Below, in pieces: positions 52,281 to 60,031 of a stretch of 64,000 nucleotides of DNA. This DNA comes from Streptomyces genisteinicus. Lineage in GTDB: Bacteria > Actinomycetota > Actinomycetes > Streptomycetales > Streptomycetaceae. Position 1 is the stretch's first letter; each line of letters begins with the position of its first letter. The notes beneath the pieces were generated by a model, which worked only from the letters and a program-made list of their open reading frames with translations, was not told the origin of the DNA and did no database searches. Position numbers and translations under genes: made by a program. Where the stretch lies: positions 5,812,001 to 5,876,000 of the forward strand of contig NZ_CP060825.1 in the NCBI RefSeq assembly GCF_014489615.1. Direction: 5' to 3'.

Positions 52281-55156
52281 GCGGAGCCTCCGCCGGCACC
52301 CCGCCGGCCACCGCGTCCGCCTCCGCCCCCGACTCTGCGTCCGTCGCCGGCGGCGGCACCTTCGAAGCGCTGCGCGGACAGCTCCACGAGGCCGCCGCCG
52401 CGTTCGCCGACGGGCCGGGCGCCCTGGAGGGCATCCTCCTCGGCATGGTCGACGACGTGGACCGCGCCGTGCGCGAGCCGCTGGAGATCTTCCCGGTCTG
52501 CCACCACTCGCCCGCCTCGGCGATCGCCATGGCCCGCAGGCTGCGCGAGAAGCAGCCGAAGGTCGTCTACCTGGAGCTGTGCGAGGACATGGCGCCGCTC
52601 CTCACCGAACTGCGCAACTGCCGCCTGCCGGTGGCGGTCCAGGCCTTCGCCAGCGAGGTCCGCGGATTCCCCGCCGAGTGGGCGCCGCTGTCGGTGGTCG
52701 CCCCGCTCACCGAGGCGTCGGCCGAGTACCAGGCCATCGCCTACGCGCTGGACACCCCGGGCGTCGAACTGGTCCTCGTCGACCGCTCGTCGGACCACGT
52801 CTTCCAGTGGGACCGGCGCGCCGGCGACCCCGGTGCGCCCGCCGCCCCCCAGGGGGCGCCCGCCCCGGCCGAGGAGGAGGCCGCACTGCACGGCGAGGCG
52901 GTCGGCGTGGAGATCGGCGACCTCCGGCCGCGCTTCGCCGAACTGGAGGAGCACCTGCTCCGCCACGGCCGGGTGCGCCACTGGTCGGAGTGGTGGCACC
53001 AGTACGTGGAGCTCCCGCTCGGCGACACCGACCACGACACCTACCGGCAGGTCATGCTGCTCGTCGGGAGCCTCTTCCGCCGCCTCGCCCCGGGCGATCC
53101 GCACCGGGTGCGGGTGGACGAGGACCGCGAGCGGTACATGTGGACGCGGATGCGCGAGCACCTGTCCGCCACCGGCACCGACCCCGCCGACTGCCTCTAC
53201 GTCTGCGGCGCCTTCCACGCGGCCAGCAGGGTCGCCGAGTTCGGCGTCGACGGCACCGGCGGCTTCGAGATCTCCCCGCGCACCGCCACCACCTGGCAGC
53301 ACGGCCTGATCCCGTCGAGCCACGCGGCGATCGAGGCCCAGTTCGGGCTGGCCGCGGGATCGGTGTCGATCGCCGCCACGACCTGGGCCAAGAACCTCCG
53401 GCGCACCCGGGTCGAGCCGTACCGGCTCGCCGGGCAGGCGGGCGCGCCGAAGACGAGGACGAAGGCGAGGAAGACCGCCGCCGCGGCCGCCGCGGCCGCC
53501 GCGGTCCCGCGGGCCGGGGCGCCGGCCGAGGACCGGCTGACCGGCTTCCTGCGGCAGCCGCCCGTCCTCGACGCCCTGGACGAGGCCGAACTGCTCGGCT
53601 GGTCGGTCGACATCGTGCGCGCGGCCCGCCGCAACGGCTACCTCGCCTCGACCGCCGACGCCATCGCCGTCTTCGAGACGTCCATCCTGCTGGCGGGCAT
53701 GCGCGACCGGGCCAGGCCCACCCCGTACGACTTCCAGGACGCGGCGGTCACCTGCATCGAGAAGGACTCGGTGCCCGGCCGGCGCGATGTGCGCCGGCTC
53801 GTCGAGATCATGATGGGCGGCGACCGGATCGGGCAGGTCGGCTACGACGCGCTGCCCCCGCTCGCCCGCGACGTGCACGACCGGCTGGCGCCGCTCGGGC
53901 TCGCGCTGGAGAAGCGCGGTGTGCAGCGGGCGCTGCTCGACCTGGCCTCCCGGCCGGAGCTCGCGGCCTGCTCGGACGTGCTGTGGATGCTGCGGCGCCT
54001 GATGCCGCACGGCGCGGCACGGCCGATCATGGGGGAGCGGCGGCTCGGCGGGACGTCGGTCCAGGAGTCCTGGGACCTGGCACTCGGCACGCACCAGCGG
54101 GCGCTGATCGAGCTCGGCTACGAGGGCGTCAGCATCGAGCAGGTCCTGGAGCAGCGGCTGCGCCGGGCCGCCTGGGACGCGCAGGCCCGCGCCGCGACGG
54201 TGCTGGCCGCGGTGGAGGACGCCACGCTGTACCTGCGCAGCCGCCGCTTTGCCGACGACCTGGGCACCCGGGCCCTGGAGGTGCTGTCGGGCGAACGCAG
54301 CGTCGACGGCGCCCCCGAGGTGCTGCGCCGGGTGCGCGGACTCCTCGCGTACTACCGCACCTGCGAGCCCGTGCTGCCGCCGTGGATCGAGTCCTTCGTG
54401 AAGACGGGCTACGCGCACTACTGCACGCAGCTGCCGACGGCGTTCGCCGACGAGGACGCGACCGCGGGCCAGGTGGCGGCCATGCTGGGCTTCCTGTTCA
54501 GCATGGAGGGCCTGGCCCTGTCGCTGGGGTGCGACCGGGCGCAGCTGGAGCTCGCGGTGGCGCAGTGCCGTCCGCGCGACCCCTCGAAGACGGCGCTGCT
54601 GTGGGCGGCGCAGGTGCAGCTCGGCACGCTGTCCCGGCAGGAACTGCGGGAGCGCTGCGACGGACTGCTCGCCAACCCGATGGTGGTGCCCGCCTACCCG
54701 CGGTACCTCAGCGGGTTCGTGCACGCCCTGGAGCCGGTTCCCGGGCTGGCGGACGTCGTGGTGGAGGCGGTGTCCAACGCGTTCGCCCGGCTGCCCGACC
54801 CGGTGCTGCTGCCCTGGCTGCCGTCGCTGATCACCACGCTGCGCTCCGGCGCGGCGGACCTCGCGCCGCTGCTGATCCGCGAGGCGGGGCGGATCTTCCC
54901 CGGCCGGCTGGAGGCCCTGGACGCCTGGGTGCCGCCGTGGCGGCAGCCGCCCGCCGCGGCGGCCCCGGCCGTGGCGCGGGCCCCGCGCGGCGCCGCCCTG
55001 CTCCGCACCCACCGGTCGACCGGCGACGCGGTGGCCCGGCTGCTGGGGTGGGAGGGCTCCTGGGAGCCGGCGGCCGCCGCACCGCCGGGCGCGGCGCTCC
55101 TCACCCGTCACCCGGCGACGGCGGACGCCCTGGAGACGCTGCTGACGGGGGCATGA
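52277..55156 (+). CDS. DUF5682-like protein with TraB/PrgY-type N-terminal domain
   Basis: This 959-aa cytoplasmic protein has two parts. Residues about 70-330 carry the ordered motifs of the TraB/PrgY (TIKI-type) superfamily: CHHSPASA (H76, H77), VVYLEL (E100), LVLVDRSSD (about 166-173), DRERYMWTRM (283-292) and VCGAFHA (309-315). An Ala-rich linker is near 410-420. The rest is helical, with C-terminal repeats GAALLRTHRSTGDAVARLL and GAALLTRHPATADALETLL. Members of the TIKI/TraB fold include metal-dependent peptidases, but activity here is unproven. It completes the five-gene operon. Confidence 0.82.
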   Translation: MSGASAGTPPATASASAPDSASVAGGGTFEALRGQLHEAAAAFADGPGALEGILLGMVDDVDRAVREPLEIFPVCHHSPASAIAMARRLREKQPKVVYLELCEDMAPLLTELRNCRLPVAVQAFASEVRGFPAEWAPLSVVAPLTEASAEYQAIAYALDTPGVELVLVDRSSDHVFQWDRRAGDPGAPAAPQGAPAPAEEEAALHGEAVGVEIGDLRPRFAELEEHLLRHGRVRHWSEWWHQYVELPLGDTDHDTYRQVMLLVGSLFRRLAPGDPHRVRVDEDRERYMWTRMREHLSATGTDPADCLYVCGAFHAASRVAEFGVDGTGGFEISPRTATTWQHGLIPSSHAAIEAQFGLAAGSVSIAATTWAKNLRRTRVEPYRLAGQAGAPKTRTKARKTAAAAAAAAAVPRAGAPAEDRLTGFLRQPPVLDALDEAELLGWSVDIVRAARRNGYLASTADAIAVFETSILLAGMRDRARPTPYDFQDAAVTCIEKDSVPGRRDVRRLVEIMMGGDRIGQVGYDALPPLARDVHDRLAPLGLALEKRGVQRALLDLASRPELAACSDVLWMLRRLMPHGAARPIMGERRLGGTSVQESWDLALGTHQRALIELGYEGVSIEQVLEQRLRRAAWDAQARAATVLAAVEDATLYLRSRRFADDLGTRALEVLSGERSVDGAPEVLRRVRGLLAYYRTCEPVLPPWIESFVKTGYAHYCTQLPTAFADEDATAGQVAAMLGFLFSMEGLALSLGCDRAQLELAVAQCRPRDPSKTALLWAAQVQLGTLSRQELRERCDGLLANPMVVPAYPRYLSGFVHALEPVPGLADVVVEAVSNAFARLPDPVLLPWLPSLITTLRSGAADLAPLLIREAGRIFPGRLEALDAWVPPWRQPPAAAAPAVARAPRGAALLRTHRSTGDAVARLLGWEGSWEPAAAAPPGAALLTRHPATADALETLLTGA

Positions 55157-55158
55157 GG

Positions 55159-55170
55159 GCCGGGGCCCCG
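55159..55170. terminator. Palindrome after the five-gene operon
   Basis: CCGGGGCCCCGG immediately follows the last stop, and more G/C inverted repeats extend to about 55190. It is a candidate terminator in the 236-nt convergent gap before malR. Confidence 0.45.
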
Positions 55171-55392
55171 GGGGACACCGCCGGGGCCCGCCGGTGAGGG
55201 CCCTCGCGGGTGCACGGGCACGGGGCGCGTCGCGCACGGCCCTCCCGGCCCGCGGCGCCCGGCGCCGCTCGCCGGGCCACCGCCGGGTCCGGGTGCTGTC
55301 GCGGGGCGCCGGCCCCGGGCACGCCGTCACGGCGGAGGACCGGGCATCGCACGCGTCCCCGCGCCCCGCCGTGCGCCGGGCCAGGCGCCGGG

Positions 55393-56424
55393 TCAGGCGT
55401 CGGCGTTGCGGGTCGGGGAGGAGGCGGTCGAGCCGCGCACCACGAGCTCGGGCATGAAGACGAACTCGCTGTGCGGGGCCGGGGTGCCCCCTATCTCCTC
55501 CAGCAGGGCGCGCACGGCGGCCTGCCCCATCGCCTGGACGGGCTGGCGGATCGTGGTCAGCGGCGGGTCGGTGAACGCTATGAGCGGCGAGTCGTCGAAA
55601 CCGACCACCGAGATGTCCTTCGGCACGTGCAGCCCCTGCTGCCGGGCGGCCCGGATGGCGCCGAGCGCCATCATGTCGCTGGCGCAGACGACGGCGGTGC
55701 AGCCGCGGGCGATCAGTCCGGCGGCGGCCGCCTGGCCGCCCTCCAGCGTGTAGAGCGAGTGCTGGATCAGCGTCTCGGACTCCGCGGGCCCGATACCCAG
55801 CCGTTCGTCCATGGCGTGCTGGAAGCCCTCGATCTTGCGCAGCACCGGCACGAAGCGGCGGGGCCCGAGGGCCAGCCCGATGCGGGTGTGGCCGAGGGCG
55901 GCGAGGTGGGTCACCGCGAGGTGCATCGCGGCCCGGTCGTCGGGCGACACGAAGGGTGCCTGCACCTTGGGGGAGAAGCCGTTGACCAGAACGTAGGGCA
56001 CGCCCTGGGCGCGCAGCCGGTCGTAGCGCTGCATGTCGGCCGTGGTGTCGGCGTGGAGACCGGAGACGAAGATGATCCCGGAGACGCCCCGGTCCACCAG
56101 CATCTCGGTGAGCTCGTCCTCGGTGGAGCCGCCCGGTGTCTGGGTGGCCAGCACGGGCGTGTAGCCCTGGCGGGTCAGTGCCTGGCCGATCACCTGCGCG
56201 AGGGCGGGGAAGATCGGGTTGTCCAGCTCGGGGGTTATCAGTCCGACCAGGCCGGCGCTGCGCTGGCGCAGGCGTACGGGACGTTCGTAGCCGAGCACGT
56301 CGAGTGCGGCGAGAACGGATTCGCGGGTGGCCGCGGCCACGCCGGGCTTGCCGTTGAGCACGCGGCTGACTGTGGCTTCACTGACCCCCGCCTGGGCTGC
56401 GATGTCGGCGAGCCGCGCGGTCAT
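55393..56424 (-). CDS. malR: LacI-family repressor of the maltose operon, MalR
   Basis: This 343-aa repressor has the helix-turn-helix LADIAAQAGVSEATVSRVLNG and the ligand-sensing domain behind it. It should bind CTTGC(A/G)G repeats and be released by maltose or maltodextrins. It is divergent from malE. No ribosome site precedes the ATG, and a good -10 ends 8 nt upstream, so the mRNA is probably leaderless. A close paralogue lies at 61678-62736. Confidence 0.92.
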   Translation of the reverse strand: MTARLADIAAQAGVSEATVSRVLNGKPGVAAATRESVLAALDVLGYERPVRLRQRSAGLVGLITPELDNPIFPALAQVIGQALTRQGYTPVLATQTPGGSTEDELTEMLVDRGVSGIIFVSGLHADTTADMQRYDRLRAQGVPYVLVNGFSPKVQAPFVSPDDRAAMHLAVTHLAALGHTRIGLALGPRRFVPVLRKIEGFQHAMDERLGIGPAESETLIQHSLYTLEGGQAAAAGLIARGCTAVVCASDMMALGAIRAARQQGLHVPKDISVVGFDDSPLIAFTDPPLTTIRQPVQAMGQAAVRALLEEIGGTPAPHSEFVFMPELVVRGSTASSPTRNADA

Positions 56425-56432
56425 GGAAGTGG

Positions 56433-56461
56433 ACTGTACCGGTCGGGCGCACGATTGCCCA
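56433..56461 (-). promoter_or_regulatory. malR promoter, probably leaderless
   Basis: On the minus strand TGGGCA (56461-56456) and TACAGT (56438-56433) are 17 nt apart. Only 8 nt separate the -10 box from the malR ATG, so transcription should start at or next to the start codon. Confidence 0.6.
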
Positions 56462-56517
56462 CCAGCCGCGGGATTCAGCGGTTTCGGGCCCTCGCCGTGG
56501 AGAGTCGCGTCACATCG

Positions 56518-56656
56518 CTGCAAAGCCTTGCGAGGCTCTTGCCGGTGCCTTGCAGCAGGCGGCACTCTGGTTCCCGGCGGTGTCAAGGGATCTGTCGGCA
56601 ACTCTCAGGACACGCGAATGTAACGATCCCCCGGCCTTGCAGAAATTTGCCGCAAG
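56518..56656. promoter_or_regulatory. Cluster of MalR half-sites between malR and malE
   Basis: CTGCAA (56518) is followed by three direct repeats starting CTTGC at 56527, 56538 and 56549, exactly 11 nt apart. A separate inverted pair, CTTGCAG and CCGCAAG with 7 nt between, lies at 56636-56656 just before the malE promoter. The array fits cooperative MalR binding on one face of the helix. Confidence 0.75.
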
Positions 56657-56659
56657 GTC

Positions 56660-56688
56660 TTTCCGATGGTTTTCAGCCCTGTTACGTT
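56660..56688 (+). promoter_or_regulatory. Candidate malE promoter
   Basis: TTTCCG (56660-56665) is a weak -35, and TACGTT (56683-56688) follows after 17 nt. The MalR inverted repeat ends 3 nt upstream of the -35. Confidence 0.4.
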
Positions 56689-56774
56689 CCTGGCAACCCG
56701 GCACCGCGAGGGAGCGGACGGCGGGGAGGCAGGTCTGCGCCTCCACCCTTGCCGGGCACATCGAAGGAGTTCAC

Positions 56775-58049
56775 ATGCGGCGTGGCATAGCGGCCACCGC
56801 TCTGGTCGCGGCACTGGCCGTGTCGGCGACGGCGTGCGGTGGGGACGACGGCGGCGACACCGGCAGCAAGAGCTCGGGCGAGCTCAGCGGCACCGTCACC
56901 TGGTGGGACACCTCGACGGTCGGCAGCGAGGACAAGGTCTTCAAGAAGATCGCCGAGGACTTCACCAAGCTGCACCCCAAGGTGAAGGTGAAGTACGTCA
57001 ACGTCCCGTTCGGCGAGGCGCAGAACAAGTTCAAGAACGCCGCGCAGTCCGGCTCGGGCGCCCCCGACGTCATCCGCTCCGAGGTCGCCTGGACCCCCGA
57101 GTTCGCGGACCTCGGCTACCTCGCGCCGCTGGAGGGCACCGCCGCCCTGAAGGAGGAGGACGACTTCCTCAAGCAGGCCGCCGCCTCCACCAAGTACGAC
57201 GGCAAGACCTACGCCGTGCCGCAGGTCATCGACTCCATGGGCATCTTCTACAACAAGAAGATCTTCAAGGAGGCCGGTGTCGAGGTCCCCAAGACCATCG
57301 ACGAGCTGAAGACCGTCTCCGCCGCCATCAAGGACAAGACCGGCAAGACCGGCCTCTACCTCCGCGGTGACGACGCCTACTGGTTCCTCTCCTTCCTCTA
57401 CGGCGAGGGCGGCGACCTCGTCGACGCCAAGGCGAAGTCGGTCACCATCGACAGCCCCGCCGGCACCAAGGCCATGACGGTCGTCAAGGACCTCGTCGAC
57501 TCGGGCGCGGCCAAGACCGACGCGACCGACGGCTGGAACAACATGCAGACCGCCTTCAAGGAAGGCGAGGTCGCGATGATGATCAACGGCCCGTGGGCCG
57601 TCGCCGACACCTACGCGGGCGCGCAGTTCACCGACAAGGCGAACCTGGGCATCGCCCCGGTCCCCGCGGGCTCCGCCGGCCAGGGCGCCCCGCAGGGCGG
57701 CCACAACCTCGCCGTCTACGCCGGCTCGAAGAACCTCGACGCCTCCTACGCGTTCGTCGACTACATGACCAACGCCGACAACCAGGCCAAGGTCGCCCAG
57801 GAGCTCAGCCTCCTCCCGACCCGCAACTCCGTCTACCAGCAGCCCGGTGTCGCGAGCAACGAGATCGTCGGCTTCTTCCGCCCGGTCGTCGACAAGGCGG
57901 TCGAGCGCCCCTGGATCCCGGAGACCGGCAGCCTCTTCGCCCCGCTGGTGACCGAGTACACCAAGGTCCTCACCGGCCAGACCACCCCCGAGAAGGGCGT
58001 CAAGGCCACCGCGGAGGAGTACCGCAAGCTCCTCAAGGACTGGAAGTAA
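56775..58049 (+). CDS. malE: Maltose/maltodextrin-binding lipoprotein MalE
   Basis: This 424-aa lipoprotein has a signal ending SATACGGDD. The mature domain is clearly MalE-like: GTVTWWDTS, EVAWTPEFADLGYLAPL, AVPQVIDSMGIFYNKKIF and MMINGPWAVADTY. It delivers maltodextrins to MalFG. The ATG follows GAAGGAG. It is the first gene of malEFG-aglA-lacI, with MalR half-sites upstream. Confidence 0.95.
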   Translation: MRRGIAATALVAALAVSATACGGDDGGDTGSKSSGELSGTVTWWDTSTVGSEDKVFKKIAEDFTKLHPKVKVKYVNVPFGEAQNKFKNAAQSGSGAPDVIRSEVAWTPEFADLGYLAPLEGTAALKEEDDFLKQAAASTKYDGKTYAVPQVIDSMGIFYNKKIFKEAGVEVPKTIDELKTVSAAIKDKTGKTGLYLRGDDAYWFLSFLYGEGGDLVDAKAKSVTIDSPAGTKAMTVVKDLVDSGAAKTDATDGWNNMQTAFKEGEVAMMINGPWAVADTYAGAQFTDKANLGIAPVPAGSAGQGAPQGGHNLAVYAGSKNLDASYAFVDYMTNADNQAKVAQELSLLPTRNSVYQQPGVASNEIVGFFRPVVDKAVERPWIPETGSLFAPLVTEYTKVLTGQTTPEKGVKATAEEYRKLLKDWK

Positions 58050-58070
58050 CCAAGGAAGGTTGACCGGCTG

Positions 58071-59081
58071 ATGGCTGTGGACACCAGCAGCCAGTCGGTG
58101 GCGAAGGCCGCGGGCGACAGCGCCCGCGGCCGGAGCCGCCGTCCTGGCAAGCCCGAGGGAAAGGTCCGCCGTTCCCTCTCCACGCACTGGTACGCGTGGG
58201 CGATGGTCGCTCCGGTGACGATCGTGATCGCCGTGATCATCGGATACCCGCTCCTGCGCGGTATCTACCTGTCGCTCACCGACGCCAACGAGCGCAACGT
58301 CGCGCGGTCCATCGGCGTCAACGAGATCCCCGCGACCTACGAGTTCGTGGGCCTCGACAACTACAAGGAAGCGCTCAGCGGCTCGCAGTTCTTCGAGACC
58401 CTGGGCTGGACGCTGGTGTGGACGGTCTCCTGCGTCGCCGTCACCTTCGTGCTGGGCCTCGCCCTGGCCAACATGCTCAACCGCCGGATAGCCGGCCGCT
58501 CCTTCTACCGGATGTTCCTCATCCTGCCGTGGGCCGTGCCGGGCTTCGTCTCCGTCTTCGCCTGGCGGTTCCTCTACAACGAGAACAACGGCCTGCTCAA
58601 CCAGATGCTCGGCGGCGTCGGCATCGACGCGGTGCCCTGGCTCAACGACCCCACCTGGGCCAAGTTCTCGGTCATCGCCGTCAACGTCTGGCTCGGCATC
58701 CCGTTCATGATGGTCGCCCTCCTCGGCGGGCTGCAGTCCATCCCCGGTGAGCTCTACGAGGCCGCCGAGATGGACGGCGCGGGCCCCTGGCAGCGCTTCC
58801 GCAACATCACCATGCCCGGCCTGCGCTCGGTGAGCACCACGGTGATCCTGCTCAGCACCATCTGGACCTTCAACATGTTCCCGGTGATCTTCCTGCTCAC
58901 CCGGGGCGGGCCCGGCGAGGCCACGCAGATCCTCGTCACCCAGGCCTACAAGTTCTCGTTCGAGATCAGCCCGCGCGACTTCGCGCAGTCCTCCACATGG
59001 GGTGTGCTGATCCTGGTCCTCCTGATGCTCTTCGCCGCGGTCTACCGGCGAGTCCTCCGCAAGCAGGGAGAAGTCTGGTGA
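58071..59081 (+). CDS. malF: Maltodextrin ABC permease MalF
   Basis: This 336-aa permease has a charged N-terminus followed by spans. The EAA loop is EAAEMDGAGPWQRFRNITMP. It begins 21 nt after malE and overlaps malG by four bases (GTGA). The import ATPase is not in the window; MsiK serves this role in studied species. Confidence 0.95.
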   Translation: MAVDTSSQSVAKAAGDSARGRSRRPGKPEGKVRRSLSTHWYAWAMVAPVTIVIAVIIGYPLLRGIYLSLTDANERNVARSIGVNEIPATYEFVGLDNYKEALSGSQFFETLGWTLVWTVSCVAVTFVLGLALANMLNRRIAGRSFYRMFLILPWAVPGFVSVFAWRFLYNENNGLLNQMLGGVGIDAVPWLNDPTWAKFSVIAVNVWLGIPFMMVALLGGLQSIPGELYEAAEMDGAGPWQRFRNITMPGLRSVSTTVILLSTIWTFNMFPVIFLLTRGGPGEATQILVTQAYKFSFEISPRDFAQSSTWGVLILVLLMLFAAVYRRVLRKQGEVW

Positions 59082-59941
59082 CCACCGCACTCCAGTCCCC
59101 GCGCCGCGGCCGCGGCCGGAACCACCGCTCGCCGCTGGCCTCCTTCGGTCTGCACGCCACCCTGCTCGTGGCGTCCGTGATCGCCGTCTTCCCCGTGCTG
59201 TGGGTCCTGCTGACCTCGCTCAAGCCGGCGAAGTACGCGACCACCACGGACTTCGTCCGGGAGACGACGCTCGAGAACTACACCGGACTGCTGGAGGACA
59301 CCCCGTTCCTCACCTGGTTCGGCAACTCGCTGCTCGTCGCCGGACTGACCACCGTGCTCGGTGTGTTCGTCGCCGCCACCACCGGCTACGCCGTCAGCCG
59401 CTTCCGGTTCCCCGGCAAGCGCGGCCTGATGTGGACGCTGCTGATCACGCAGATGTTCCCGGTCGCCGTCCTGATCGTGCCGATCTACAACATCATGGCG
59501 TCGATGGGCCTGCTCAACGAGCCCGCCGGCCTGGTCATCACGTACCTGACGATCGCGGTGCCGTTCTGCGCCTGGATGATGAAGGGCTTCTTCGACACCA
59601 TCCCGATGGAGATCGACGAGTCCGGCCAGGTCGACGGCCTCACACCGTTCGGCACCTTCTGGCGGCTGATCCTGCCGCTCGCCAAGCCCGGCATCGCGGT
59701 GACCGCGTTCTACTCCTTCATCACCGCCTGGGGAGAGGTCGCGTACGCGTCCGCCTTCATGGTCGGCGACGAGAACATGACGCTCGCCGGCGGTCTCCAG
59801 AAGTTCGTCAACCAGTACGGCGCCCAGTGGGGCCCGATGACCGCCGCCTCGGTGCTCATCGCGATCCCCGCGGCGATCGTCTTCCTCTTCGCCCAGCGCC
59901 ACCTGGTGACCGGCATGTCCGCCGGCGCCGTCAAGGGCTGA
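59078..59941 (+). CDS. malG: Maltodextrin ABC permease MalG
   Basis: This 287-aa permease starts at a coupled GTG. The EAA-type loop is altered, reading EIDESGQVDGLTPFGTFWRL. In MalG proteins this region still contacts the ATPase. The C-terminus QRHLVTGMSAGAVKG is typical. Confidence 0.94.
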   Translation: MTTALQSPRRGRGRNHRSPLASFGLHATLLVASVIAVFPVLWVLLTSLKPAKYATTTDFVRETTLENYTGLLEDTPFLTWFGNSLLVAGLTTVLGVFVAATTGYAVSRFRFPGKRGLMWTLLITQMFPVAVLIVPIYNIMASMGLLNEPAGLVITYLTIAVPFCAWMMKGFFDTIPMEIDESGQVDGLTPFGTFWRLILPLAKPGIAVTAFYSFITAWGEVAYASAFMVGDENMTLAGGLQKFVNQYGAQWGPMTAASVLIAIPAAIVFLFAQRHLVTGMSAGAVKG

Positions 59942-59964
59942 GCGGCACCCGCGCGCATGAAGCC

Positions 59965-60002
59965 GCGGCGCCGGTCCGTGCCTGAACCCGGACCGGCGCC
60001 GC
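59965..60002 (+). terminator. Hairpin between malG and the alpha-glucosidase gene
   Basis: A 13-bp perfect stem (59965-59977 with 59990-60002) with a 12-nt loop lies in the 90-nt gap. It may attenuate or process the transcript. Confidence 0.55.
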
Positions 60003-60031
60003 ACCCGACCCCTATGACTTCCAGGGATGAC

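Noticed and set aside
51155..55330. Very long open frame on the minus strand opposite the MoxR and DUF5682-like genes
   Set aside because: It is antisense to two well-supported genes, shows no known motif, and long antisense frames are routine at this GC content.
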